Positions 1-10,266 of a DNA stretch of 64,000 nt are shown here, piece by piece. This DNA comes from Buxus sempervirens. Lineage: Eukaryota; Streptophyta; Magnoliopsida; Buxales; Buxaceae. Every line of letters begins with the position of its first letter. The stretch's first letter is position 1. Made by a program: the position numbers and the translations under genes. The stretch is taken from the NCBI GenBank assembly GCA_947561395.2, contig OX387190.1, forward strand, positions 17,106,858-17,170,857, given 5' to 3'. A model generated the notes under the pieces. It made no database searches, was not told where the DNA came from, and saw nothing but the letters and a program-made list of their open reading frames with translations.

Positions 1-45
1 TTTTCATTTTTCTTTGTTTTTTCATTGGATTCTCGTTATCCAAAA

Positions 46-92
46 TTTTCCTCTCTTTTTTTTTTTTCTTCTTCTTCTTCTTCTTCTTTTTT
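46..92 (-). other. Candidate polypurine tract of O1
   Basis: An unbroken pyrimidine run on the plus strand, including a (CTT)n stretch, reads as a purine tract in the element's direction about 180 bp after the integrase stop. That is where the plus-strand primer of an LTR element belongs. The 3' LTR start expected after it (TGTAAGCACC in element direction) is not in the window. It could also be a plain microsatellite. Confidence 0.4.
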
Positions 93-272
93 ATTGGGTT
101 TTATTCTCTAGGAATGCCCAATTTGTTGTGTAGAACACATGTATTGGGTTGAAAGAATTTATTAAGGCTCAAAGGTGTCTAACTAAAGTTAAAGACTTCA
201 AGGTGCTCGAAGGGATTTACAATTTAAGGGAAAGTCAAAATGGCCTCTCTTCATTTCTCAATCAGGATGATC

Positions 273-674
273 CTAAGTGTAGTATAATTTGACAGCATCT
301 GCATTTATTGGCTCAGGGAAAATGGCTCCGTCCATCTCTTGTAGGATTAGTGCTCCTCTGGATAGAACCTTGCGAACTACGAATGGTCCTTTGTAGTTTG
401 GCTTGAATTTTCCTCTGTTGTCTTCTTGGTGAGGAAAGATTCTTTTCAACACAAGGTCTCCCACCTTGAAGTGTCGTGGCTTTACTTTCTTATTGTAGGC
501 CCGTGCCACTCTCTGTTGATAGAGCTGACCATGACACAATGCTTTGATTCTTTTCTCATCCAATAACTGAAGCTGGTCAAATCTGGACTGCTCCCATTCA
601 ACGTCGTCAATCTCGGCTTCCTTGAGGATTTGGAGTGAAGGGATCTGTATTTCCACAGGAAGAACTACTTCCAT
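273..674 (-). pseudogene. O1 integrase, C-terminal part
   Basis: An open frame of 133 residues covers the end of the integrase. It includes the C-terminal DNA-binding module typical of Ty3/gypsy integrases, recognisable from HFKVGDLVLKR and YKGPFVVRKV, and ends at a stop at 273. It is one frame away from the catalytic core upstream; the join lies near 690-705, where a 1-nt frameshift separates TGQVLSLWY from the expected continuation. In an intact element this would be the end of the polyprotein. Family assignment is secure; the protein as it stands would not be made as one piece. Confidence 0.85.
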
Positions 675-1225
675 TCCATATACCAGAGAGAAAGGACTTG
701 CCCAGTTGAAGTTCTAATTGATGTCCGGTACGCGTGCAATGCGTAGGGTAACTTCTTGTGCCAGTCTCTGTAAGTAATTGCCATTTTCTCCAGTATTTTC
801 TTCAAATTCTTGTTGGCGGCCTCTACTGTGCCATTCATCTTAGGCTGATATGCTGTGGAGTTCAGATGTCTGATCTTTAGGTCTTCACACATCTTGTCCA
901 TGTCTTTATTGTTCAGATTCATCGCATTGTCTGTGATGATAGCTTCAGGCACACCGTAGCGGCACACGATGTTGTTCTTGATGAACCTCAAGACATGAGA
1001 CTTCTTCACCTCTCTAAAGGACATGGCTTCTACCCATTTGGTGAAATAGTCAATCGCAACCAAGATGAATCGATGCCCATTTGAGGCCTTCGGATGAATC
1101 TGGCCTATCATGTCAATTCCCCATATAGCAAATGGCCATGGTGAAGCCATGGAATGCAATGTGTTTGGTGGTGCATAGATGTTGTCTGCATAGATCTGAC
1201 ACAGATGGCACTTTCAGACATGGGT
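665..1225 (-). pseudogene. O1 integrase, catalytic core
   Basis: This stretch carries the DDE core that joins element cDNA to host DNA. Visible catalytic positions are the D of WGIDMIG, the D of ITDNA about 60 residues later, and the E of GTVEAAN about 35 residues after that, the usual D,D-35-E spacing. It is in the same frame as the RNase H/zinc-finger stretch upstream but is cut off from it by a TAA (1226-1228) and a TGA a few codons on. The TGA replaces what is normally an Arg codon and fits C-to-T change at a methylated CpG. Downstream a 1-nt frameshift separates it from the C-terminal module. Confidence 0.85.
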
Positions 1226-2668
1226 TTAACAATCTGTCTCCATTGTCTTCGAGTAATAACCCATCCTCAGGATTTTTCTCGCGAGCATGTGGCCATTCAT
1301 GTGTGCGTCGCACAAACCTCCGTGTACCTCATTGATCAAGTTCTGAGCTTCATCCTCCCTAACACATAGTAGCAGTGAATCGTTGAATGACTTCCTGTAG
1401 ACTCTATCACCACTGAGAAAGTACTGCCCTACAAGGCTCTGTATAGTTCGTCTCTCTGCAGCCGTGGCACCATCTGGCAAAGTTTTATCTCTCAGGTATC
1501 TCTCAATGTCTGCATACCATGGTTCATCCTCAGGCCTGTTCTCTTTAATACTAAAACAATACACTGGTAGGCGTCGCACTTCTATCTCTAGAGGCTGCAC
1601 TAGGGACTTGTCCGTTATGCTCATCATGGAAGCAAGTGTTGCCAAGGCATCAGCGAACTGATTTTTGATTCGTGGCATATAGTTGAATGTCACGCTCTCA
1701 ATCTGCTCTTCCAGTTCTTTGATTAGTTCTTGGTATGGAACCAGTTTCGAGTCTCTCATCTTCCAATCTCCAATTATTTGATAGATAATGAGGCTTGAAT
1801 CTCCAAATAATTCCAACTCTCGTATATACATCTCGATCGCTGCTCGCAAGCCTAATAAACATGCTTCATATTCTACCATGTTATTAGTGCAATCAAACAA
1901 GAGTTTAGCCGCTATCGAGTGATGGACACCTTCTGGGGAGACTAGTACAGCTCCAATTCCTTTTCCACTAACATTGACTGCCCCATCAAAGAACTTTCTC
2001 CACTTGGTTTCATCTATCTCGTCCATCGACTCTGAACACATCACATCTTCATCCGGGAAATGTGTCAGAAGTGGTTGATAATCTGGCAAAGGATGTGCAG
2101 CGAGGTGGTCTGCTACTGCTTGTCCTTTTATCGCCTTCCTTGTTGTGTAAACAATGTCATGCTCAGATAACAGGACCTGCCACCTTGCTACCCTTCCCGT
2201 CGAAATTGGCTTCTCAAAGATGTACTTCAATGGATCTAAATTTGAGATGAGTAGGACTGTATGGCTGAGCAGGTAATGTCGGAGTTTCTGTGCTGCCCAA
2301 GCTAGGGCACAACACGTTTTTTCAAGCATTGAGTACCTTGTCTCGTAATCGGTGAACTTCTTACTCAAATAGTAGATCGCTTGCTCCTTTCTTCCAGTTT
2401 CATCGTGTTGTCCTAACACGCACCCTATAGCCGTTTCAGAAACAGTCAAATACATGATCAACGGTCGCCCTGGCACTGGTGGGATCAACACTGGTGGACT
2501 CATCAGGTATGCCTTGATCTTATCAAAAGCTTTCTGGCAGTCCTCATTCCAGACCACAAGGAGTTTAAATATCGGTTCGCACATGGGAGTCAGCTGTGCA
2601 ATGAACCGACTGATGTATTGCAATCTGCCTAGGAAACCTCGAACTTCTTTTTTTGTCGACAGGGGTGG
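1226..2668 (-). pseudogene. O1 reverse transcriptase end, RNase H, second (archaeal-type) RNase H, integrase zinc finger
   Basis: A 465-codon open stretch. Domains in order: end of the reverse transcriptase (RGFLGRLQYISRF); the RT-linked RNase H (YLTVSETAIGCVLGQ to CCALAWAAQKLRHYL); then a second RNase H with FFDGA, NMVEYEACLLGL, LFGDSSL and FADALATLA, giving the D, E, D, D positions of an archaeal-type RNase H; then the integrase zinc finger start (HGGLCDAHMNGH). The second RNase H is diagnostic of Tat/Ogre. In the first RNase H the position where relatives often have D (VSDT) reads VSET. The frame stops at 1226 inside the zinc finger. At the upstream end it runs directly into solo LTR 2669-5858. 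Confidence 0.88.
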
Positions 2669-3019
2669 TGTAAAACCCCAGTTTTGAGTAAAATAAAATA
2701 ATAAAATAAAATAAAAATAATAGAATAAAATAAACTAACAGTCACAGTAATAAAAATAAACAAATAATAAGAGTAGATAAAATAAAAATATATGCACATA
2801 TGGATTTATGTACAGGTTAAATCAAATTTATTATTGCTAGAAATTTGTGGTCATTAGTGTTAAAGAAATTGAGGTGGAAATATTAATATGTAAGTAATAT
2901 TCGGACCAGAAATAAATAGAAATTGGTCAATAGTTAAAACCCGGGAAAGCCCTACCTTAATGGGGTGTAGAAAGGGGATTCCGAGGGTAAATGGTGAATT
3001 AGGTTAAACCTTCGCGGTG

Positions 3020-3027
3020 TATAAATA
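3020..3027 (+). promoter_or_regulatory. TATA box of LTR-A copy 1
   Basis: TATAAATA 351 bp into the LTR. Copy 3 has the same box at 33700-33707. TATA boxes in the same orientation occur in LTR-A' (27831-27838), LTR-E (12681-12688, 56639-56646), LTR-D (48869-48876, 57898-57905) and LTR-F (59865-59874), which fixes the LTR direction as TGTAARACCCC to GGGGCGTTACA. Confidence 0.7.
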
Positions 3028-3559
3028 GGTAACTGATATAAAAATTTTCAGGGATTTGGGGGAAGGTTGCTGCTCTGAAATTAGGGCGGATACTGTGGCG
3101 ATTAGGGTTTCGCTGGGAAGAGATGAGAACCGCGAGAGCTACGACTGGATTAGTGGAGTCGGAGATCCAGATTTCAGGGGGTTTTTCCTCTCGTGAGCAG
3201 AGGATCCGTTCGGCTACAGTTGCATCCTCGCGCGCAGCCGGAAGTTGTGCTTGGCCGGTTGTGGAATAAGCTTCTGTTCTGAGATTAAGCGTATACTTGT
3301 GAGTAGCACTGATTTAAAACTGAGGTTTTAGTTTATTCGTGATGTATTTTGAAATGCATGGTCGTATTGTGAGTTCTGGGTTTTTCTGGAATACCGCGAG
3401 TTACGAACGAAGATTGAAAATTAATGTGAAATTAAAGATGTTTAGATTAAATCCAAACTGGGTTGGGAAGTCTTCTAGGAGCATTAGGAGTGTAATGGAG
3501 CAATAACAGACCTAAACAAACCAGCCAGAGTTGGAGATCTCGAAATAACAGAGACTCGA

Positions 3560-3810
3560 AATTGGCAATGGGTATCCGCCCACTTGGCGCCCACTTCGGG
3601 AAGTAGGCGCCTAAGAAATTTGATCTGGCGCTGAGCTCGCGCCTACTTGAAATCAATGCGCTTTTCTCGCGCCTAGCCCGCGCTCTTCTTGCGCCTTTCT
3701 CCCGCTCAGCTTGCGCTCACTTAGCGTCGAGTGAGCGCACAGTCCATTTTCGCCTGATTTCTATCCGCCCAGTCGGCACCCACTTGCTCCCACTTCAGGA
3801 AGTGAGCGCA
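3560..3810 (+). repeat. CpG-rich degenerate repeat block of LTR-A
   Basis: A block built from short, imperfect, CpG-rich words such as GCGCCCACTT and GCGCTCACTT, in an otherwise AT-rich LTR. It begins about 260 bp after the splice-donor-like site. Equivalent blocks occur at the same relative place in copies 2 (16785-17065) and 3 (34255-34520) and in the other LTR families. Confidence 0.75.
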
Positions 3811-4844
3811 TACCCAATTATACATATCGAATTGCAGAATTTGTTGAGAATAGCCCCTTAATTACATGTAAAACATTTAAGTAAATGCCCTGTGTATTTA
3901 TTGCTCCATTTACTTAAGTCTTTACATGTAAATAAGGTTTTACCCCCCATTTGGAACCAATAAAAATACTTCCAAGGTCTAATTCCCAGCCAATAAAAAG
4001 TCAACTTTCCAGTTCATGCCTAAATCCCGGTTTTTATCAAAAAGCCCGGTTTGGGTTTAATACCCAGATGAGTGATTCAGGAGCCCATAAAATTCTAGGA
4101 GATTTGTTTACCCTTCAATAGACTACAACCAAAATGTGAGCCCGAAAATCCTTGTAGATTTGTCTAGAAAAATTATATACCATAAGTCAACGTTTTTAAC
4201 CAGACTTAGAATATTTTGAGGTCCGAAACTTTTTGTCTTAGAATTGATTGCTTTTTGGTATGGTGACCTTATAGGGGATCCTAAGACTATTCCACTCATC
4301 CAAAATGTGTTTCCAGGGTTTTATGACATTCATTTGATTGATTTGGATTATGAAAGCGAAATTTAGAATCTAAGAGCTGGTTTGCTGGATTATGTTTAAT
4401 TGAAGTTTGGATGCTGAAATCATTTCTGTATAATGTGCTTTATTCTGAAAAGTCAGTTTTGAAACATATTGTTTTGCTGAAATACCTCTACACTATTATG
4501 CTAGTTCACCTTTGAATGCACGGTGCACTTCAGGAATGATTTACTTGAATATTGTTTTATATCGATAGACGGTTTAGAATCATATCTTATTCTGTTCTGG
4601 TAAATTATTTGAGAATCTCTTTGAGGACTCCATGAGCGAGTAAGTTGGTCCTGAGTGACGTATGGTATGCACTTGAACACGTTGATCTATATATATCAGT
4701 TTTACATGATGGAAAATACATTTGGTTGATTTGCTAGTTTTATACTTACTACTGGTTTAGCTTGTCCTGGATCCAGAGTCTAAGCTTAGTAATGTAATGT
4801 TATTGTTGGTTGTTGAAATTGCATGGCCTTGTGTGTTGCCACGA

Positions 4845-5285
4845 CCGGTGTAGAGCAGCCAGAAACCCTGTGTAGGCCTGGTTGTCAATGCAGAAACCCG
4901 GGGAGTAGGCCTGCATTGGATGACGAAACCCTGAGTAGGCCGTCATTTCAGAGTTTCCGAAACCCTGAGTAGGCCGGAACTATGTACATGGAGGTGTGGA
5001 GTGTCTACTTGGCATGTTTAATTTATCAACTAAACAATAGTCATGACATTGACCAATGTTGGTATTTGATTTTGTTTGACGTGATATGTTTTATTCACTG
5101 GTTTGTTGGTATTTATGGTTCATGGAATATTGTTTACCAATTATTGGGTATTGTACCTCCCGCCAGTGTAGAGCAGCCAGAAACCGTGAGTAGGCCTGGT
5201 TGTCAATGCAGAAACCCGGGGAGTAGGCCTGCATTGGATGACGCAGTCATTTCAATATCCGAAACCCTGAGTAGGCCGGATATAC
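4845..5285 (+). repeat. AAACCCTGAGTAGGCC tandem array of LTR-A
   Basis: Seven occurrences of GTAGGCC, most preceded by AAACCC, in two clusters about 318 bp apart (near 4848-4985 and 5165-5285). Copies 2 (15760-16190) and 3 (35615-36050) have the same two clusters; LTR-A' has one (26470-26610). The short ORFs across it exist only because the repeat lacks stops. Confidence 0.8.
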
Positions 5286-5588
5286 ATTTGGAGGCGTGGG
5301 CATGGTTATGAGAAGACTTTGTGTTATATGACATTGGTATATTTGGAATTATATCTTGAGATATGAAATCATGGTTATTCGCTATGTTGTTGTCAGTTAA
5401 TCTTTATTTTATCGAATTCTTCGGGATTGGAAACGGATTGTTATTGTTTGATTTACCTGATGGTTTTCCTCACTGATATGAATTGGATTATTGAAGTTTA
5501 GTCGGATTATTCGGAATATGCGTATTATCATCATTGTACATGGTTATAATCGTGGCATGTTTTAGAACTGAAATAAATGTATTTGTGC

Positions 5589-5650
5589 ATGCATGTGCTG
5601 CTCACTGGGATATTCGTATCTCATTCCGTATTGTTTTGTTTTGTTTTCAG
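5589..5650 (+). promoter_or_regulatory. Conserved pre-acceptor block with candidate 3' splice site (LTR-A)
   Basis: Contains GCATG, a CTCACTGG stretch, the near-palindrome GATATTCGTATCTCA, a T-rich tract and TTTTCAG ending at 5650. Ten copies of the same block are visible across LTR families A, A', D, E, F and G, always near the LTR 3' end. Read as a 3' splice site it would pair with the donor at 3299. No transcript evidence is available here. Confidence 0.55.
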
Positions 5651-5858
5651 CTGCTCCTGGAAAGGACGATACTTGCGGGTAGTTACTTGGTCATGTGAGT
5701 TTATTTTCGTTTGGGATTATTTTAGCGCACTCTGTTATATAGTTATTGTTGTATTCATGTTTTTCCTTCACTCTGATATTGCGATCCTGTGTTTTATAAT
5801 AACCTCTGGAGACGAGTTACGGGGTTTTTTTCATGTGACTCGGATCCGGGGCGTTACA

Positions 5859-6645
5859 GGTGGCATATCCAGAATCGCCTTTGCTTTGGCGGGGTCAACT
5901 TCAATCCCACGCTTGCCAAAAATAAAACCAAGTAGCTTTCCTAAGGTAACTCCAAATACGCATTTATTCGGATTGAGTCTAAGCTTAAAATTTTGAGTTT
6001 GTCGAACAGCTTTCTAAGGTTCACCAAATGATCTTCTTCCTCTTTTGACTTCGCAATCATATCATCCACATAAACCTCCACCTCCTGGTGCATCATGTCA
6101 TGGAACAACAGAGTCATTGCACGCTGATATGTTCCGCCCGCATTCTTAAGTCTGAATGGCATAACACGATAACAATAAGAGCCCCAGTGTGTGATAAAGG
6201 ATGTTTTCTTCATATCTTCAGGTGCCATCCTTATCTGGTTGTAACCAGAGAATCCGTCCATAAATGAGAACATCGAATGCGTCGCAGTGTTGTCGACCGA
6301 AACATTAATATGTGGCAACGTAAAGTCATCCTTCGGGCTTGCCCTATTTAAATCTCAGTAGTCAACGCACATCCTGACCTTTCCTTCTTTTTTTGGAACT
6401 GGCACAATGTTGGCTAACCAATCGGGGTAATCAACCACTTGCAAGAACCCAGCATCTAGCTGTTTAGTGACCTCTTCCTTGATCTTTGGGGCCCATTCCG
6501 GCTTCATGCGTCTGAGATTTTGCTTCACGGGAGTGGCCTCAGGCTTTGTTGGTAATCGATGCACAACTAGGTCCGTGTCTAATCCGGGCATATCCTTGTA
6601 CGACCATGCAAACATGTCAAAGTAAGATTTTAAAAATTCAATCAT
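5859..6645 (-). pseudogene. O1 reverse transcriptase (fingers and palm)
   Basis: Reads in one frame from 6645 down to about 5990. Visible motifs: PVKQNLRRMKPEW and NIVPVPKKEGKVRMCVDY (fingers), FMDGFSGYNQIRM (first catalytic D), PFRLKNAGGTYQRAM, and the active-site YVDD. It copies element RNA into DNA. An in-frame TGA at 6355-6357 replaces the usual Arg after VDY and fits CpG deamination. A 1-nt frameshift near 5990 precedes the last part, which continues in another frame (LNPNKC) to the break made by solo LTR 2669-5858. Confidence 0.88.
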
Positions 6646-7140
6646 CTACTTTTTTAATGTTTGAGACAGCTTTTTACCAATTTGAGGAATTTTGGGTTGT
6701 GCTGGTTCACCTATGTTAACAGGTTCAGTTTCCTCAATATTAGCCTGGAGACCCTTTTCGTGCCTTTCCAAGGCAAGCTGGATTTCAAGTGGGGTCTCCA
6801 ATGATTCATCGTCGTCCTTATACTCAAAAGACTTGTCCTGGTCTGCATCAGGGACGATGTCTAAATCATTTTCCTGCAGCGGGCATATGACCCTGTCCAG
6901 CCTATTAAGGTTTTGCTCTTCTTCTGCATTAAGCACTTGATTGTGCTCTTCCATTATTATTTCTGCATGTTCATTTGATTGTTTAATGCCAAGGTTTACA
7001 GTTGCTTCCATTATAACCTTATTGCCTATCTCGTGCTTCGGCCCATTCGGGTGTGCGTCGAGATCAACATTAGGATTACAGGGTTTAGCATGGTTATGTT
7101 TGTTTTTACTTTTATTTTCAGACACATGCAAATAGAAGAA
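6646..7140 (-). pseudogene. O1 polyprotein linker between protease region and reverse transcriptase
   Basis: A 161-residue open stretch in the same frame as the protease stretch upstream and the reverse transcriptase downstream, bounded by TAG at 7141-7143 and TAG at 6646-6648. It is rich in acidic and polar residues and has no recognisable domain. Such acidic linkers precede the reverse transcriptase in Tat-lineage polyproteins. The residues after the second stop (FAWSYKDMPGLD) already belong to the reverse-transcriptase lead-in. No independent function is claimed. Confidence 0.6.
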
Positions 7141-9075
7141 CTAATTCAGATATTCATTGAAAAGAGCAGAGTTCTCTACAACAAAAGCATCAAAAGATGT
7201 GGTGGGAACTCCCTGCGGAAGGTCAACCTTGCTGACTGCGAAAGGGGTGGAACTCCAGTTCTTGAATGGCTCAGCATCTTCTTCTTCAGCTGCATTCATC
7301 TTCAGTTCAGCATCGCCCACTTTGACCATACCAACGAACTCCTCTGGGTCCCTTTCATCGCTTGACAGGTAGATAATCTCATCAGCTGCATAGGCAGGCT
7401 CATCCTCGCTTTCTTCTGAGTCAGATATGTCTATGAAGATGGGAGTGGATTGTGGCACTCCTTGGATCGAAATATCATGAACACCGAGCCACATGGGCAC
7501 CCCATGTGAGGGAGAGGTGAGGGTGACGTGCTGTGACTGATCAAACTCTTGCGATGGTGTGTCAGTGAGGGCCGGCGGAGGTACGGCAACAGGGATTCGT
7601 GGGGGCGAGTTTGTTGAAGACATACAATCAGGAGGCCATTCAGCAGGCCTCTGGAGATGGACTTCTGGAACTTCGACGGGTGGTTCTAAGACATGTGGTA
7701 TGCCTTGAAACATCTGTGCCAATCCTCCAAAGTCGCCCATTCCTTCCCTACGAGGAGGCAATGGAGATTCATTGAGCCATCCACATTCCATCGGGCACCA
7801 TGGCCCCTGAACTTCCTCAATGCTTTGGGATTCATTACTGATCACACAAACGTAGACATCCAGATTGTCTTCAGTTTTGGATTCTTTGGCAGGAGCACAT
7901 AGTGGGATTTCCTCAGTGGTGATCACGAAATCAGTGAGCAGCGGTATTGGTACAATAGTAGGTGGCAACGGTTCAGCAACTTGTTCATTCATTTCGAATA
8001 TTTCCAGTAAGCCTTCAGGTGACCAGTCAAGGGATGGTATTTTAGTTTCCAGGACCATCTCCATCAAGTCCAGAATGGATGGTTCTTCCCAAAACATCTG
8101 TGCTATCCCTTCCAGGTTGTCCTCATCTCTCTCCTGTGAAAGTGGGAACTCATCGCCCCATCCCTGGGCAACTACATTCTCTAGCGAGTTGGCTGCCCTC
8201 AATGCCTCATTTGTGAAGACCTTGTACAAGTCTCCATGCATGCAAATAGGCCACTCTGGTTCCCTTCCTTCCATCCTAGCCCTTTTCAGTTCAGATTTCC
8301 TCCCAAAAAGTCTTGCATAATCCCTTGGCATTGGGTCATAGCCAATTCCAAATCCGATTATCTTCTCTGATACTTGCATGGCCGTCTTCACTCCTTGCTT
8401 GTAACGGCCTAATCCTGCTCCTGCTCGCAATCCCCAGTCGGCGCATTCAGCAGCACCAAACACTGCATTTCTCTTTCTCTTCCTGAACTGTTGCTTCCTT
8501 TCATGTTCAGGGACATTGACTACATTGATCATTTCCATGGCTTGGAAGTTCAGTGAAGTGGGCAACTCATATTCAATGTAGGATACTCCTGGCCTCTCAA
8601 ATTCTCTGTGATCCTTGGCATGCACTGTTATTAGCTCATTTCCCAAAATGAACCTTACCATCTTGTGTAGAGAAGAAGGTACTGCTCCAGCATAATGTAA
8701 CCAGGGTCGTCCGATCAACAGGTTGAAGGAAGCATTGATGTCCATCAATTCAAACACAAGGGTGAAGGGCTTTTCAGCTATAATTATAGTCAAAATGACC
8801 TCCCCAAGGGATTCCCTCTTCGAGTTGTCAAATCCTCTAACATTGTGGACACTCAGCTTAATGAGGGAGGAATCGAGCTGTAGACTGTGAAAAGTCCTTA
8901 TTGGACAGATGTTCAAGGCGGAACCATTGTCTATCATAGCTCTTTTCACTATCATATCACAACACTTGACAGTGATGTACAGAGGTTCAATATGATCGCA
9001 TCCTTCTGGCGGTAGGTCTTTGGCTAAAAAAGAGATGGCTTTTGGTGCCATGATTTGGGAAATGATAGATTCCAC
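7141..9075 (-). pseudogene. O1 protease and G-patch-like region
   Basis: A 644-residue open stretch. Near its start KRAMIDNGSALNICP is the active-site region of a retropepsin-type aspartic protease, with the DNG variant seen in Tat/Ogre elements instead of DTG or DSG; about residues 20-150 form the protease fold. Around residues 210-225 a glycine-rich LRAGAGLGRYKQG resembles the G-patch found after the protease in this lineage. The rest is acidic and proline-rich without a known fold. In an intact element the protease would cut the gag-pol polyprotein. A TAG at 9085-9087 lies in frame upstream and a TAG ends it at 7141. Confidence 0.82.
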
Positions 9076-9084
9076 CTTTTCCGG

Positions 9085-10266
9085 CTAAGTGTCTTCAGGT
9101 ACATGTGCATCCGCGAGGACCTTCATCAAAGCATCTTTGTATTTGATGGAGTCCACAAGGAGACGCATGATGGAGATTTGCACCGGTATTTTATTGAGCT
9201 GTTGGAAGAGGTCGTACTTAGGTATGTGGATACTGTTGTGTAGGTCAGTGATCTCTTCCTTGAATGCTCTGCCCTTGCCTTTCTGGGTCTGTGGCTTCTC
9301 AACTGCCACTTCCTTCCCCTTTTCTCTCTTTTTTCTTTCTTCTTTTGTCTCTCCCTCGGGTACGGGTAGTGGGTCGGTGTTGACATATCGGCCAGATCGG
9401 GTGATCCGATCGACCTCGGCTTCATTGTATATGGGAGTGGTTTGGTAATAGGAGGGGTCAATGGTATAGAGGAGGGGGACTGTGTGGTATGTTGGGGGTT
9501 CAAGGTTGAGTGTTGAAAGGTTCAAGGTAGGTGGTTCAAGTGGGATAACTGCAGGTTCTGGTATGGGAAGGTCTCCTATGTTGAAAGGATTGTTAGCTGG
9601 GTCTCTTATGGTGATGTACAATGGTGGGACAGGAGGGGCAGATAGGTTTAGGTTGGGTATGGGTGAGGGAAGGAGGTGTTTGATGTTGATTTCAGGGTGA
9701 AGGTGTACTCGAGGGAGATGTAGGGGATTTCTTGCATTGCCTTCTTCCTCCACAATATTCACCTCCTGCTTGTCAACCCCGTATCGAAAGCGTACTCCTA
9801 CTATTTGTTCTGGTCGCCCAATCAGAATAGAAGGGTCAAACTGCATGCTACTGATACTGATGTGATTCGCTGTCTTGCTTGTGGAGGCCTTGGAGTGGTC
9901 TGGGAGAGGATTAGTGGTTACACCAGCTACTGGGGCTGGCGTCGGTTGTGCTGGCGGATCAACCGTGAGGCGCTTCTGGTCAATGAGGTCTTGGATGTCA
10001 TGCCTTAGATCCCAGCAGCGGTTGGTACTGTGCCCGGTGCCCCAGAGTGGTATTCACACCATTCTACAGGGTTGTAACCATTTGCCATGGTCATCCTGGG
10101 ATTTGGCGATTTTAGTTGTACTTATCTCCCCTTCAAGAGTGTTGGTAACGGAGAATATGGAAGTGGGGTAAACACCCTCCTTAGCCTTGCTTCCATCTCT
10201 TCTCTAGTTCTTCTGCGGGGTCCCTGGTATGGTGCCACCATCTGTCCCAAATTCTGTGGTACTGTT
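9085..10266 (-). pseudogene. O1 gag end with zinc-knuckle-like motif and gag-protease linker
   Basis: From 9846 to 9085 an open frame of 253 residues (proline-rich, then a basic EERKKREKGKE stretch) continues in the frame of the protease. Upstream, around 10000-10060, a Tat-type gag motif can be read across two frames: CEYHSGAPG and GHSTNRCWDLRHDIQ, separated by a 1-nt shift near 10050. This is where the nucleic-acid-binding knuckle is expected. The stretch is separated from the gag body by solo LTR 10267-13268 and ends at an in-frame TAG. Confidence 0.72.

Larger units (their letters stand above)
2669..5858 (+). mobile_element. Solo LTR, family LTR-A, copy 1
   Basis: Starts TGTAAAACCCC and ends GGGGCGTTACA, flanked by an exact 5-bp duplication GGTGG (2664-2668 and 5859-5863). 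It splits the O1 reverse transcriptase; removing it and one duplication restores the reading frame across the break. It has no coding region. In order it holds a TATA box, a splice-donor-like GTGAGT (3299-3304), a CpG-rich degenerate block, a tandem array and a conserved pre-acceptor block. TG...CA ends plus 5-bp duplications mean LTR. Del/Tekay-type chromovirus origin is inferred from length and terminal sequence only. Confidence 0.88.

Noticed and set aside
4982..5311. Similar ORFs in all LTR-A copies (also near 15723-16051 and 35750-36078)
   Set aside because: They cross a non-coding tandem array. Similarity is at nucleotide level and the peptide just repeats the array; no start context or domain.
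2669..5858. DNA transposon with TGTAA...TTACA inverted ends
   Set aside because: Inverted termini are only about 11 bp and imperfect, and target duplications are 5 bp at every complete copy. hAT (8), MULE (9) and CACTA or PIF (3) duplications do not fit; a TATA box and TG...CA ends fit an LTR.
7865..8320. Plus-strand ORF of 151 codons
   Set aside because: Antisense shadow of the O1 protease region.
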